A stretch of 49,002 nucleotides of DNA from NCBI GenBank assembly GCA_913778455.1, contig CAJYVK010000144.1, positions 1 through 49,002 on the forward strand, read 5' to 3'. Under the pieces are notes generated by a model, which had not been told where the DNA came from, made no database searches, and saw nothing but the letters and a program-made list of their open reading frames with translations. Shown in pieces: positions 1 through 9,250 of this stretch. Numbering within the stretch: the first letter of the stretch is position 1; each line of letters begins with the position of its first letter. The DNA is from an uncultured Hymenobacter sp. Its GTDB lineage: Bacteria > Bacteroidota > Bacteroidia > Cytophagales > Hymenobacteraceae. A program made the translations under genes and the position numbers.

Positions 1-348
<348 letters not shown>

Positions 349-570
349 ATAATATTTCCTACACCCATGCGAACATGGGCTGATGTCGAGTGCAATACCT
401 CGCTCGTATTGACGAGTTTAATTTTTAATGTTACGTTATGCTTACTGAGTAAGCATACTTACCATTTGTCTTTTCCAGTCATTCAAAGAACGTTTGTCAC
501 TTCCAATTGAAGCAACATAGTAGCTGATCTAGCAGCCTACTTTTCTAACTCTTGCAATAAGCGCTCTCGT
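349..570 (-). other. 16S rRNA leader with two short hairpins
   Basis: Low-GC transcribed leader between the promoters and mature 16S. Two clean hairpins are visible: CCCATG/CATGGG at 364-379 with a 4-nt loop, and a stem of 8 pairs with a 3-nt loop at 438-456 (ATGCTTAC/GTAAGCAT). They may take part in processing or antitermination of the precursor, which is inference. Short reading frames here show no protein-like content and I reject them. Confidence 0.6.
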
Positions 571-576
571 TTGTGA

Positions 577-610
577 GTGCAAATTTATGCAAGAATCTTC
601 TTATTTGAAA
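577..610 (-). promoter_or_regulatory. rrn promoter, nearest and weakest module
   Basis: On the minus strand TAAATTTG (587-580) fits the Bacteroidota -7 consensus TAnnTTTG and is followed by the same CAC as the upstream modules. The expected -33 box is only TTTC (610-607). It is the most 16S-proximal of five GTGCAAA modules. Confidence 0.45.
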
Positions 611-678
611 ACTTTCAGCGATTTTTTTATTTTTTTCGCTTTTGCTTTTCTGCAATGGCCTCCGATTGAAGCGCGGTG

Positions 679-710
679 CAAAGGTAAGAAGATTTTTTTA
701 ATTTCCAAAA
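679..710 (-). promoter_or_regulatory. rrn promoter module
   Basis: Minus strand TTTTGG (710-705), 18-nt spacer, then TACCTTTG (686-679). Both boxes fit the Bacteroidota TTTG / TAnnTTTG promoter. Reads toward 16S. Confidence 0.75.
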
Positions 711-847
711 TTAAGAGGAGTTTTTTTGTGCCTCTTCTCATTTTCGATAAGCAATCAACTTCGTTTAAGTTGATTTGAAATTCTTCAATTACCTGTGAAT
801 CACATTCTATTGAAGGCTTTTTGCTTTTCCCTTTTTGATTGGGAGTG

Positions 848-879
848 CAAAGGTAGCACTTTTTTTTGACTTTCCAAAT
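848..879 (-). promoter_or_regulatory. rrn promoter module
   Basis: Minus strand TTTGG (878-874), 18-nt spacer, TACCTTTG (855-848). Same geometry as the module at 679-710, in a low-GC tract that contrasts with the GC-rich genome. Confidence 0.75.
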
Positions 880-952
880 TCGAGGAGAAGTTTTTTAAAC
901 TTTCTACCCTGGTCTTCGGCGGTTCCGATGAGCCCTTATTTGATTCGGGGTG

Positions 953-986
953 CAAAGATACGCTAAAGATTTTTGAAAATGCAAAA
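953..986 (-). promoter_or_regulatory. rrn promoter module
   Basis: Minus strand TTTTG (986-982) and TATCTTTG (960-953), with a spacer about 2-3 nt longer than in the two preceding modules. Confidence 0.65.
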
Positions 987-1049
987 GAGCTTTTCGAATT
1001 TTTAGTTCGTTGTTCTTTTCGTCACCCTCGTCCGTTTGATTTGGGAGTG

Positions 1050-1080
1050 CAAAAGTACGGCAAAGGTGACGGGTTGGCAA
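1050..1080 (-). promoter_or_regulatory. rrn promoter module, most distal
   Basis: Minus strand TTG (1080-1078) and TACTTTTG (1057-1050). About 700 nt upstream of 16S. 1081-1187 contains no other recognisable feature. Confidence 0.6.
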
Positions 1081-1187
1081 CCACCCACTAGTTATTATCG
1101 TAGTGCTTCGCTTTTGCGGCGGGGCTACGCATAGATGGTTAGGTTATCACTCAGCCGGTTAGCAAACCGGGGAAGTCGGAAAAAAAT

Positions 1188-2462
1188 TCAGGGCTGAGAG
1201 TCTTTTTCGAAAAAAGGGGCTAGGTTGGGGCGATAGCGACGGGGGCGGCTGGCCTCGTACTGATAGAAAAGCTGGCCCAGCTGGGCGAGAAAGGGCTCGC
1301 CAATGGTATCGTACTCGTAGACGGCATCGTTGATAACGCCATCCTGATTGACGTAAAGGACAGCGCTGAGCATAAACTCGGACTGGTGCAGGGAATCGGC
1401 GAAGTAGGCAACATCGGCCAGATAGCCGTGCGACATGCCGACAATGTTGAAGATGCGCAGGCCGGGCTGGGGCTGGGCCTCGGGGCGACGACCGTAATAG
1501 AAGTACTTTTTATAGGCGTCGAAGTACTTGGAACCGGCGTAGGGAGTAAAGTGGCTGGCGTGGGGCGTCAGGTGAAGATACTGGCGGAGGAAGGCGTAGT
1601 CGGCGGGCGTGAGATGGAGGCGCTGGGCGGCGGGCAGCGCTTCGGGGAAGAGGGCTGCTTGCAGTAGGGCCGTGACATCGGGCAGGGGTAGGTTGTTGGC
1701 GGTGGTAAAGTCGTAGGGCTGGCGAATGATTTTAGTGCCGACTTGATAGGCGCGTCCAGCAAATACCGGCCCCAGCGGCGGCGCAGGCGTACGGGGGTTG
1801 GTTTGGGCGGGCTGCTTATATAAGGTATCGCCGGCCAGCGTGTGAAAAGCCACGGGGTTGGTACGACGGTTGGCGGCAGTATCGCAGGGCGCGAAGCGGC
1901 GCACGATGCGACTCCCCGAGTAGCCGAGCTGCCGCAAACGGTCGTTGATGGTTTTTTGGCCCAAGAACTCGTAGAGGCGATTATAGGCGAGGTTATCGCT
2001 GACGAGCAGCATCCGCTTGATATAGTTGCCGACGGTAGCCTGGCGGTCGGAGTCGGCGGGAGCGGCGAAGGGGACGGGCGTTTGGCAGCGGCCGGCGGCA
2101 CCGGTAGACATTATCGTGCTCCGCGTAATCGGAGCGGGCAGGGTGTGCAGCTTTTCGAGGGCCAGCAGGGCTACGGGCAGCTTGACAAGGCTGGCGGGAT
2201 TGAAATACTGACGGGGGTTGAGGTGATAGGTGTGCTGGGTGAAATGCGGCACATTCCGAGCATCGCGGTTTATCTGCGTGTAAATGAGTTGGAGTTGATA
2301 AGTGGCGGGGTGGCTGAGCACCTTTGCTAGTGCCGGGCTGGTGCGCAGCAGGCTGTCGAGCAAGGGGGAGTCGGGGTACTGAGTGGACTGGGCTTGGGTA
2401 CGGGTAGCTACTAGTAGTATCAGGAGAGCTAGGACAGACTTCATGGATAAGGGCAGTTTCAT
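1188..2462 (-). CDS. exported serine hydrolase, class A beta-lactamase-like
   Basis: A 424-residue exported protein with the fold signature of class A beta-lactamases. The signal peptide is short and ends in TQA-Q. The nucleophile motif SxxK is seen as SLVK (about residues 91-94), and an SDN motif follows at about 155-157 (SDNLAYNRLYEFLG), at the usual spacing. I could not find a convincing C-terminal KTG/KSG triad, so true beta-lactamase activity is uncertain; a peptidoglycan- or ester-hydrolysing role is equally possible. The start is set at ATG 2462; ATG 2444 gives an even more compact signal peptide. A longer frame starting at 2501 is rejected because its start would lie in a terminator stem. 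Confidence 0.8.
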   Translation of the reverse strand: MKLPLSMKSVLALLILLVATRTQAQSTQYPDSPLLDSLLRTSPALAKVLSHPATYQLQLIYTQINRDARNVPHFTQHTYHLNPRQYFNPASLVKLPVALLALEKLHTLPAPITRSTIMSTGAAGRCQTPVPFAAPADSDRQATVGNYIKRMLLVSDNLAYNRLYEFLGQKTINDRLRQLGYSGSRIVRRFAPCDTAANRRTNPVAFHTLAGDTLYKQPAQTNPRTPAPPLGPVFAGRAYQVGTKIIRQPYDFTTANNLPLPDVTALLQAALFPEALPAAQRLHLTPADYAFLRQYLHLTPHASHFTPYAGSKYFDAYKKYFYYGRRPEAQPQPGLRIFNIVGMSHGYLADVAYFADSLHQSEFMLSAVLYVNQDGVINDAVYEYDTIGEPFLAQLGQLFYQYEASRPRRYRPNLAPFFEKDSQP

Positions 2463-2478
2463 ACTACTTATAATAAGG

Positions 2479-2507
2479 AAGGCCGTGATAGTTTTTATCA
2501 CGGCCTT
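2479..2507. terminator. bidirectional-looking hairpin
   Basis: Perfect stem of 12 pairs (AAGGCCGTGATA and its complement) with a 5-nt loop. It lies 178 nt past the stop of the lipoprotein gene 2685-3935 and just upstream of the serine hydrolase start, so it separates the two minus-strand genes. 2508-2684 shows nothing else. Confidence 0.6.
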
Positions 2508-2684
2508 TCAGGGGCAGCCTTTCCCCCAACCTCTTTTCTTAAGGGATGATATGAGCCGGACGATGTAAGGCTGGTTGGCTTCAGCAACTTATTTCCTCGC
2601 TAGTGGCACTACCTTTTCTAGCTGGATATTGACTAGGCTACCGCACGGCAGAAGGCCGGCAACGCTCGGCTTGCAGAGCTTGGG

Positions 2685-3935
2685 CTACTTGGCTATCGGG
2701 GCACGGCGTTCAGCCAGCAGCAGGTTGCTGTCGGTTTGACGCCAGTTGTAGCCAGTACCAAAAGGGAGCGGGCGAGCCCGGTGCAGGGTATCGTGGTAGG
2801 CAGCGGTGAGCTCGGGCTGGTACTGCTTGGCGAAGAGATTGATGGGGCGACGGTAGGTGCCGTAGTAGGTGAACTGCCAGGCGCTTTTGGGGAAATACTT
2901 CATGGCAATGCCGCTGTCGTCTTGCAGCAGGTAATTGCTCCGCTCCAGCACCAAATTACGGATTTTGGAGAAATAGCTCTTGTGCATGAGGTAGGTGGCC
3001 GATTTCACGTAGGTGGTGAGCGGGCCGAGGCTGCGCACGTACTTCAACGGCGCATCCTTGGAAGCGAGTTTGTAGTCGCTGAGGTCGGCCGAGAAGTAGT
3101 AGATGGTTTTTTCGGAGCCGTCGGCGGCTTGCAGCTTGAGCTCGGCCCCGGGAATGGCTTTGGAACCAGGGGCGCGGGTGGTGTCGGATACTTCGTGAAG
3201 CTGGCCCTGGGCGTCGAGTTGCACAGGGTGCACGGCCAGCACGTGATTGCCGGTGCGGGCGGCGAAAAGCATGATGAGCGGCACCGCCCCGTCGAGGTTT
3301 ACCGATTTCAAGTCCACGGCCATGTCATTGGTGCGGAAAAAGCTGAAATTCAATACCGACCACAACGACTTTTTCACGGCGGGCAGGATGGCCGGGTTGG
3401 CCAGGTTGGCGCGGCTGGGCACGCTACCCACGGGCTCCAGCCCAAACATGACGTAGGTGCTGGCGGTGGGAAAGAGCGTGTAGGCGTTCAGAAAATCGGG
3501 ACCGCTGAACGGATAGAACAGCGTATTCGTAGCTTGGCGCACCGTATCGAGCTCAGTGGCGGCCCACTTATCCATGCGGTCGGTGTGGGTAGTGCGGTAC
3601 TTGGCCCAGCTTTTTTCCTGGTCCTGGGCAAAGGCCTGCCAGCGGGGCTGGGCAGCCAGCTCGGCCAGGGGGGTGCCGGCTTTGGGCGCCAGGCCGGCAA
3701 GGTAGGCGGCTACGTTCTGGACGTTAGCAGTATCGGGGGCCGGGGTGGCGGGCTTGGCAGGAGCCGTAGCCTGGGGCTGCGCGGTGCTATCGGCCTTGGG
3801 GGCTACGCCGGCTACTTTATCGGCCGTATTGGCCATCGTTTCAGTTTTGGCGGCGTGTTCCTCGGTAGTCGTGGAAGTGGAGCAGGCGGCCAGCAGGGTG
3901 AAGGCTGGCAGCAGGGGCAACAGGGAAAGGCGCAT
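2685..3935 (-). CDS. lipoprotein of unknown function
   Basis: A 416-residue lipoprotein. The N-terminus has a signal peptide with lipobox LLAAC (Cys18), followed by a Thr/Ala/Pro-rich linker to about residue 70. The rest is a globular domain with aromatic-rich stretches (FYPFSGPDFLNAY, TYVMFGLEP) and no catalytic motif that I recognise. The domain looks like a conserved bacterial family of unknown function rather than a repeat protein. It lies 53 nt downstream of the permease gene on the same strand, so it may be co-transcribed with it. I assign no function. Confidence 0.75.
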   Translation of the reverse strand: MRLSLLPLLPAFTLLAACSTSTTTEEHAAKTETMANTADKVAGVAPKADSTAQPQATAPAKPATPAPDTANVQNVAAYLAGLAPKAGTPLAELAAQPRWQAFAQDQEKSWAKYRTTHTDRMDKWAATELDTVRQATNTLFYPFSGPDFLNAYTLFPTASTYVMFGLEPVGSVPSRANLANPAILPAVKKSLWSVLNFSFFRTNDMAVDLKSVNLDGAVPLIMLFAARTGNHVLAVHPVQLDAQGQLHEVSDTTRAPGSKAIPGAELKLQAADGSEKTIYYFSADLSDYKLASKDAPLKYVRSLGPLTTYVKSATYLMHKSYFSKIRNLVLERSNYLLQDDSGIAMKYFPKSAWQFTYYGTYRRPINLFAKQYQPELTAAYHDTLHRARPLPFGTGYNWRQTDSNLLLAERRAPIAK

Positions 3936-3988
3936 TTAAGGAAAAAAGAATGGCTGGGGCAGAAATGGGCAGGAGTGGCGGGGGCGGA

Positions 3989-5353
3989 TTACTCCGCCGG
4001 GCGGGCGGGCGCGGCGCTGGTAGTAGCCCCGGCTTTTTGCGCCGCGAAGTAAATAAGCAGGCCGCTGGCGACGGTAGCCAGGCCGTAGAGCGACTCTTGC
4101 GGCTTGTCGCGAATAATGAACACGAGCGTCCAGGCGCTGAGGGCCAAAAACAACAACGGCGTAAACGGGTAGCCCCAAGCGCGGTACGGACGCGGCAGCT
4201 CGGGCCGCCGCCAGCGCAGCACAAACACGCCCAGCACGGTGAGAAACGTGAACAGGTTGAGCACAAAGCCCGCGTACACGAGCACGGCGTTGAAATCAGG
4301 CTTTAGAATAAAAACCAGCGTGATGCCCACTTGCAGCAGCAGCGCCCGCACCGGAATGCCGGCCGAACTGCGACGGGCCAGCCAGTGCAGGGCGGGCAGG
4401 TCCTCCCCCATCGTCTGCACGATGCGGGGGCCGGCAAAAATCATGGCGCTGATGGTGGATACGAGCAGGCCGGCGATAACCCCGCCCATGAGCCGGCCCA
4501 GCACCGGGCCAAACAGCCAGCTCGCCGCCAGGTAGCCTACTTCGAGCTGGCCCTTGAGCACGGCCAGCGGCGTGGCGCGCAAAAACACGTAGTTGAGCCC
4601 CACATATAAGAGCAGCACCACGGCGGTACCGGTGAGCAAAATGCGCGAGAGATTGCGTTGCGGGCGCTCAATTTCGCCGGTGAGGTACACAGCGGCGTTC
4701 CAGCCCGAATACGCGTAGCTGACATACACCAGGCTCACGGCAAAGGTGGGGCTGAGCAGCGCCCGCCAGCCCGCCGCATCGGGCGCGAAGGCGATGGGCT
4801 GGGCTGGCCCCACGACCATACCGGCTCCGATGAAAGCCACCAGCACCAGCACTTTAAAAGCCGTAATAATGACCTGCAAGCGACTACCAGCGCGGGTGCT
4901 GCGGCCGTGCACCAGGGCCAGCCCCACCACCACGGCCACCACCACCCCAGTGGCGTAGGTGTAGCCGCTCCCAGCGCCCACGGGCGTGGCCAGCCAGGGC
5001 CACACGCTCTGGGCGTAGCGGGCCAGCGCCAGGGCCGCCAAGGCCGTGGGCGCGGCAAAGCCCACCGTGGCCGACACCCAGCCCGATAGAAAGCCCAGCG
5101 CCGGGTGGTAGATCTGACTGAGGTAGTGGTACTCGCCACCCGAGCGGGGCATGGCCGCCGCTAGCTCGCCGTAGCTCACGGCCCCGCACAGGGCGATGAG
5201 GCCCCCCACAACCCACAGCATCAGCAGCGCGAAGCCGCTCTGAATGCCTAGCACCTGAAAACCCAGGCTGGTGAAAACGCCGGTGCCGACCATGTTCGCA
5301 ATCACAATGGACGCGCCGGTGCGAAAATTTATCTGATGAGGTTGAGCTTGCAC
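3989..5353 (-). CDS. APC-superfamily amino acid permease
   Basis: Integral membrane transporter of about 454 residues and roughly 12 hydrophobic segments. The first segment carries the APC signature (ASIVIANMVGTGVF, with the unwound Gly-rich substrate site), and the second is followed by YGELAAAMPRSGGEYHYL, typical of the amino acid/polyamine permeases. The substrate cannot be told from sequence. The frame is open upstream to 5455, but the extension is Arg/Cys-rich and does not look like the family. I chose GTG 5353 because conserved sequence begins just after it, and because a GACCTTTG box 5 nt upstream matches the one before the MBOAT gene. The C-terminus is an Ala/Pro-rich tail. Confidence 0.85.
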   Translation of the reverse strand: MQAQPHQINFRTGASIVIANMVGTGVFTSLGFQVLGIQSGFALLMLWVVGGLIALCGAVSYGELAAAMPRSGGEYHYLSQIYHPALGFLSGWVSATVGFAAPTALAALALARYAQSVWPWLATPVGAGSGYTYATGVVVAVVVGLALVHGRSTRAGSRLQVIITAFKVLVLVAFIGAGMVVGPAQPIAFAPDAAGWRALLSPTFAVSLVYVSYAYSGWNAAVYLTGEIERPQRNLSRILLTGTAVVLLLYVGLNYVFLRATPLAVLKGQLEVGYLAASWLFGPVLGRLMGGVIAGLLVSTISAMIFAGPRIVQTMGEDLPALHWLARRSSAGIPVRALLLQVGITLVFILKPDFNAVLVYAGFVLNLFTFLTVLGVFVLRWRRPELPRPYRAWGYPFTPLLFLALSAWTLVFIIRDKPQESLYGLATVASGLLIYFAAQKAGATTSAAPARPAE

Positions 5354-5358
5354 GCCGG

Positions 5359-5366
5359 CAAAGGTC
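5359..5366 (-). promoter_or_regulatory. probable -7 box of the permease gene (GACCTTTG variant)
   Basis: GACCTTTG followed by CCGGC and the GTG start. The same CCGACCTTTGCCGGC string occurs before the MBOAT gene at 23511-23525. One mismatch to TAnnTTTG; no clear -33 box. Confidence 0.4.
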
Positions 5367-5542
5367 GGGCCGGCGCGGCATTTGGTACGGTGGGGCTTAA
5401 AAAGCGCCCGGGCCCCCTGCGAGAGGTTACAGCTTGAGCGTTGACGCAGTGCCACCAGCTAGTCTAAAAGAAGGCCAGCCCCGCAAAGAAGCCAGCCTCT
5501 TCAAATGGATAGCCTGCCCGCCGAAAGGATAAGCCAGCTATG

Positions 5543-5585
5543 CAAAAAGCCCAGCCGCTGCCCCCGCGAGGGCAGCGGCTGGGCT
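5543..5585 (-). terminator. intrinsic terminator of the DUF2480 gene
   Basis: Perfect stem of 16 pairs (5548-5563 with 5570-5585, 6-nt loop). On the minus strand it is followed by a T-run, so it ends transcription coming from 5644-6177. Confidence 0.85.
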
Positions 5586-5643
5586 CAACGGCCAGCGTAC
5601 TCCCTAGTAAACGAGGAGCACGCTGGCTTGGGTAAGTAGCAGG

Positions 5644-6177
5644 CTACACTTCGGGAGTAGCAGCAGCGGCTTTGGGCCTTTTGTAAAGTGGCACGGTGCT
5701 GCACGGCTCGCCATACATGATGCTGGCCGCTACCGGCAATAGGTGCTGCATAATAGCCACGTAGGCGAACGTGGGCACCGGCTTGTCGCCGCAACCCTTG
5801 ATCACCAGCTTGGCGTCGCGGTAATATTCGGCGTCGATGCCCGCGATGGCTTTTTCGAAAAGCGACTGCTCCAGCGCCTCCAGGCTGCCGAACACGTAAT
5901 GGTTGGCCTGACCTTGCAGCTTGCTGGCCAGTAGCATGTAGGCCCAGGTGGGCACGATGGCATCGGCAGAGCAGATGATGGCCACGTTTTTTCCGGCGTA
6001 CTGCGTCCAGTCGTGGGTTTTTACAAACTCGCGGAAGTCTTTCTCACGCAGCATAAGACCGTGAAAAAGGTTATCCTTGATGTCGTACACCACCCGCTCA
6101 CCGGGGTGGATATACTCTTCCAGATTAAGCGTAAGGAGGCCGGAGGCAGCCACGCGGTTGACGAAAAGCGGTTCCAT
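5644..6177 (-). CDS. DUF2480 family protein
   Basis: A 177-residue cytoplasmic protein recognised as DUF2480, a small family largely confined to Bacteroidota. It starts MEPLFVNRVAASGLLTLNLEE, includes the conserved DIKDNLFHGLMLREKDFR stretch at about 52-69, and near the C-terminus has GCGDKPVPTFAYVAIMQ. The function is unknown. The C-terminal 15 residues are a Lys/Ala/Pro-rich tail. It is monocistronic, with a strong terminator after it and an intergenic palindrome before it. Confidence 0.9.
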   Translation of the reverse strand: MEPLFVNRVAASGLLTLNLEEYIHPGERVVYDIKDNLFHGLMLREKDFREFVKTHDWTQYAGKNVAIICSADAIVPTWAYMLLASKLQGQANHYVFGSLEALEQSLFEKAIAGIDAEYYRDAKLVIKGCGDKPVPTFAYVAIMQHLLPVAASIMYGEPCSTVPLYKRPKAAAATPEV

Positions 6178-6273
6178 ATTTTTCAGTTATCAGCTGTCAG
6201 TTGCTCTTTAACAAGCAACAGGCACAATTTGTAAAGCAGTCTTTTTTGAACTATTTTTTTAGAAACCATAGAG

Positions 6274-6384
6274 CAAACTGCTCGTCATACTGAGCTTGCC
6301 GAAGCATCTCGCGTGGTGTACTAATTTCCTCGTTAGATAAAGCGAGCAAGATGCTTCGGTAAGCTCAGCATGACGAGCAGTTTG
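6274..6384. repeat. long intergenic palindrome, TCATGCTGAGCTT family
   Basis: Inverted repeat with arms of about 39 nt (6274-6312 and 6346-6384) matching at about 36 of 39 positions. The core CTGAGCTTGCCGAAGCATCT is shared with the palindrome at 17573-17674. No coding capacity; it lies between the DUF2480 and TsaB genes. It probably folds as a hairpin in RNA. Confidence 0.85.
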
Positions 6385-6422
6385 ATTGCACTAAAAAATC
6401 TCTAAACAGTCTCTAAAAACCG

Positions 6423-7121
6423 CTACCGACCCAGCGACTTTGGGGTAGTAGTGTGCACTTCCTTCAAGTAAAACGGCTCGTAATAAGCCACATCCCGAAA
6501 CTCCTGGCGCTGGTAGGCCGCGAGGGCCAGCTCCCCGATGCTAACGGCCGAGGGCTGTACCCCGGCCAGGAAGTTGGCGTGCGGGTTGTCGCCAACCAGC
6601 GCCTGAAACTTGGCCGCGCCCGATCCGAAGCACAATACCGGCTGGGTGGCCAGATGGTCGGCTAGTGACCCGGTATCCAGCACGAGGTTGTGCGGGGCCA
6701 GCACTTCGGTACCGTCGGCGCGGTAAAGTGCCGTGTACACCTCCTGGCGACGGGCGTCGAGCATGGGGCAGTACAGGTACTCGGCGGCGCGGGGCGTGCG
6801 GGCAGCCACCTGATGGGCCAGCGCGGGCAGCGTACCCACGGCCAGTAGCGGAATGTCGAGGGCAAAACCCAGACCCTTGGCGGCGGCGGCCCCGATGCGC
6901 AGGCCAGTGTAGGAGCCGGGGCCGTCGCTCACGGCCACGGCGGCGAGGTCGGCCAGGGCGTGACCAGCGTTAGTCACCAACTGCTCGACGAGCACGGTGA
7001 GGTGGGTGGAGTGCGACTTTTCGAGGCGCAGCTCGGACTGGCCGAGCAGGCGGCCGCTGGGCAGGTGGTGCAGAGCCACGGCGCAAATGGGCGACGAGGT
7101 TTCGAGCGAAAGCAGGAGCAT
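6423..7121 (-). CDS. tsaB: tRNA threonylcarbamoyladenosine biosynthesis protein TsaB
   Basis: TsaB is the inactive ASKHA-fold partner that scaffolds TsaD and TsaE in making t6A37 on ANN-decoding tRNAs in the cytoplasm. The family signature is clear: the N-terminus reads LSLETSSPICAVAL, and the loop GPGSYTGLRIG lies at residues 67-77. The length (232 residues) is normal. ATG 7127 (two residues longer) is equally possible. The gene is divergent from the FAD protein gene at 7220 with about 100 nt between them. TsaD and TsaE are not in this window. Confidence 0.95.
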   Translation of the reverse strand: MLLLSLETSSPICAVALHHLPSGRLLGQSELRLEKSHSTHLTVLVEQLVTNAGHALADLAAVAVSDGPGSYTGLRIGAAAAKGLGFALDIPLLAVGTLPALAHQVAARTPRAAEYLYCPMLDARRQEVYTALYRADGTEVLAPHNLVLDTGSLADHLATQPVLCFGSGAAKFQALVGDNPHANFLAGVQPSAVSIGELALAAYQRQEFRDVAYYEPFYLKEVHTTTPKSLGR

Positions 7122-7219
7122 GGACATAAGCAAGCGGCAATTTCCGGCCAAAACGGCGTTTTTTTGTTAAACCAACTCCCGGCGCCTTTGTGCGTTTGAG
7201 GTAAACCAATTGCCCGATT

Positions 7220-8632
7220 ATGCCGCTGGCTGCTCGTCCTTACGCACTTACCATTATTGGCGGCGGCTTTGCGGGCACCGCGCTGGCCCTGCACCTTACC
7301 CGACTGCCGGGGCCGCTGTCGCTGGAGGTGGCGCTGGTGGAGCCCCGCCCGCTGGCTGGCCCCGGCCTGGCTTACTCGCCGCCCCGCCCCGAGCTGCTGC
7401 TCAACGTGCGCCCCGCGGGCCTGAGCCTCTACGCCGACGAGCCCGCGCACTTTGCCCAGTGGCTAGCCCGCCAGCCCGAGGCGGCCAGCGGCACACCCGA
7501 TTTTGCGCCCCGCGCCACCTACGGCCGCTACCTGGCGCAGGAGCTGGCCGCCGCCCTCGCGGCCCCGGCAGCCAACGGGGTCCGCCTGCGCCACTTCGCC
7601 ACCGAGGCCATAGCTGCTCCACTCCTCCCCGATGGCCGCCGCGCCGTGCAACTCGCCGACGGCCGCACGCTGGCCAGCCACGCCACGGTACTGGCGCTGG
7701 GTAATTTTCCGCCCCCGCCCCCCGCCGGTCCCGACTACCGCTACCTGCGCCACCCCGGCTACCACGCTGACCCGTGGGCCACCGGCTCGCTGGCCCGCAT
7801 CGGCGCTGAGGAGCCGGTGGTGCTCATCGGGGCGGGCCTCACGGCGGTCGATATGCTGCTGGCCCTGCGGGCCCAGGGCCACCACGCGCCGGTAGAGGTG
7901 GTGGCCCGACGCGGCCACTGGCCCGCCGCCCACGGCCCGGCCGGTGGCCCTACCTATCCTAATTTTTATCCTGAGCTGAAGGCTGAGCCCACCGTAGCTG
8001 GCACGCTACGCCGGGTGCGGCAGCACATCGCCCGGGCCGCCGCGCAAGGCATCGGGTGGCGGGCGGTCATTGACGCGCTGCGGCCTGACCTGGGCCACAT
8101 CTGGGCGGGCTGGCCGTTGGCCGAGCAGGTGCGGTTTCTACGGCACCTGGCGGGGCGGTGGTCGCAGGTGCGGCACCGCATTGCGCCCAGCGGCGCGGCC
8201 ATGCTGGCCGAGCAAACGGCCAGCGGGCACTTGCGCACCATTCCAGGGCGGGCGGTAGCCATCCTACCCGATCATGAATTGCTGCGCGTGGAGGTGGCCC
8301 GGGCGGGCCAGCCCATCCAGTGGCTGGCCGCGCCGCACGTCATCTGCTGCGCCGGGCCCCTGCTCGACTACAGTCGCATCGCCACTCCGCTAGTGCAGCA
8401 GCTACGCGCCGATGGCTGCCTCACGCCCGATGTGCTGCACCTGGGTATCCGCACCGATGCCAGCGGCGCGCTGCTGGGTGCCAACGGGCACCCCAGCGCG
8501 GGCAGTCTTTTTACGCTGGGTGCCAGCCGTCGCCCGGCCTACTTCGAATCGACGGCCGTGCCCGAACTGCGCCAGCAGGCCGCGGCGCTGGCCGACGTGC
8601 TAGCCAAGCGCTACTGCTCGCAGTTGCCGTAA
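7220..8632 (+). CDS. FAD/NAD(P)-binding protein
   Basis: A 470-residue flavoprotein-like protein. A Rossmann motif GGGFAG (residues 14-19) follows a beta strand at the extreme N-terminus, and a second dinucleotide motif GAGLTAVD occurs near residue 203. This two-site layout, with the NVRPAG and YGRYL stretches between, fits the FAD-NAD(P)-binding family (PF13454 type), often annotated as uncharacterised oxidoreductases. The substrate is unknown and no redox-active CxxC is present. It is monocistronic and converges on a small gene across a GC-rich hairpin. Confidence 0.82.
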   Translation: MPLAARPYALTIIGGGFAGTALALHLTRLPGPLSLEVALVEPRPLAGPGLAYSPPRPELLLNVRPAGLSLYADEPAHFAQWLARQPEAASGTPDFAPRATYGRYLAQELAAALAAPAANGVRLRHFATEAIAAPLLPDGRRAVQLADGRTLASHATVLALGNFPPPPPAGPDYRYLRHPGYHADPWATGSLARIGAEEPVVLIGAGLTAVDMLLALRAQGHHAPVEVVARRGHWPAAHGPAGGPTYPNFYPELKAEPTVAGTLRRVRQHIARAAAQGIGWRAVIDALRPDLGHIWAGWPLAEQVRFLRHLAGRWSQVRHRIAPSGAAMLAEQTASGHLRTIPGRAVAILPDHELLRVEVARAGQPIQWLAAPHVICCAGPLLDYSRIATPLVQQLRADGCLTPDVLHLGIRTDASGALLGANGHPSAGSLFTLGASRRPAYFESTAVPELRQQAAALADVLAKRYCSQLP

Positions 8633-8637
8633 ACAAC

Positions 8638-8669
8638 AGCGCCACCCTGGCTGAAGCCGGGGCGGCGCT
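8638..8669. terminator. bidirectional terminator hairpin between convergent genes
   Basis: GC-rich imperfect stem (AGCGCC...GGCGCT with inner CCC/GGG and GGCT/AGCC pairing) 6 nt after the stop of the FAD protein and 43 nt from the stop of the opposing gene. There is no long T-run. Confidence 0.6.
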
Positions 8670-8711
8670 CGGGGCAAACGAGCTATTTGTGGACGACCGC
8701 CTATCCTGTCG

Positions 8712-8969
8712 CTAGGCGGCCAGGGGCAGGCCCTCGGGATAGAGAGGCAGTACGCGAGTTTCAGAAGCAGCGGACGCAAGCTCCGGGGCCAGCTCGTCGC
8801 GGTGGCGGCGCAGGGCACGCATGAGCAGGTATTTGTATTTTTCAGCGTCGGCCAACGCTTGCGCTACGGCCTGCACGGCATCGGCGTACGCTACGACGGG
8901 CTGCAACTCGCGGCGCGGGCGGCGGGCCTCAAATACCCGGTCGGCCAGGTAATCAGCAGGGTTTTTCAT
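8712..8969 (-). CDS. small hypothetical protein
   Basis: An 85-residue, mostly helical charged protein starting MKNPADYLADRVFEARRP, with a central Ala-rich helix and a KYKYLLMRALRRHRDEL stretch. I recognise no domain. It has an ATG start, an open frame, and a hairpin after its stop, so I consider it real but of unknown function. The 281 nt upstream of 9251 (8970-9250) hold no other gene that I can see. Confidence 0.6.
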   Translation of the reverse strand: MKNPADYLADRVFEARRPRRELQPVVAYADAVQAVAQALADAEKYKYLLMRALRRHRDELAPELASAASETRVLPLYPEGLPLAA

Positions 8970-9250
8970 GGGTAGAATACGCTAGTTATTGTCTGGGTAA
9001 ATAACAGATGGGGACGGCTATAAATTCCGCCGCACCCATTTTTATAACCCTGAAGGTCAATACTTATCTTGCTTCCGAAAACACTCCCGAGAGCCAATTT
9101 TTTGGCAAGGTTTTGGCAACGCACTTACCATCCGCCGCCCGGTTGGCCGTATAACTAATCGGAGCCGCGGAAATTAAACTTCGTGGCCTTAGTGTTATCT
9201 AACATCCGTTGTTTTCACAACCTAATGCGAAGTTTCGGCTTCGACTTGTC

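Noticed and set aside
349..1187. tRNA or small protein genes in the rrn upstream region
   Set aside because: No cloverleaf seen; frames are short and overlap promoters.
2736..4052. Plus-strand open frame of 438 codons opposite the lipoprotein gene
   Set aside because: Gly/Val/His-rich with no domain; it is the antisense shadow of a GC-rich real gene and runs into the next gene.
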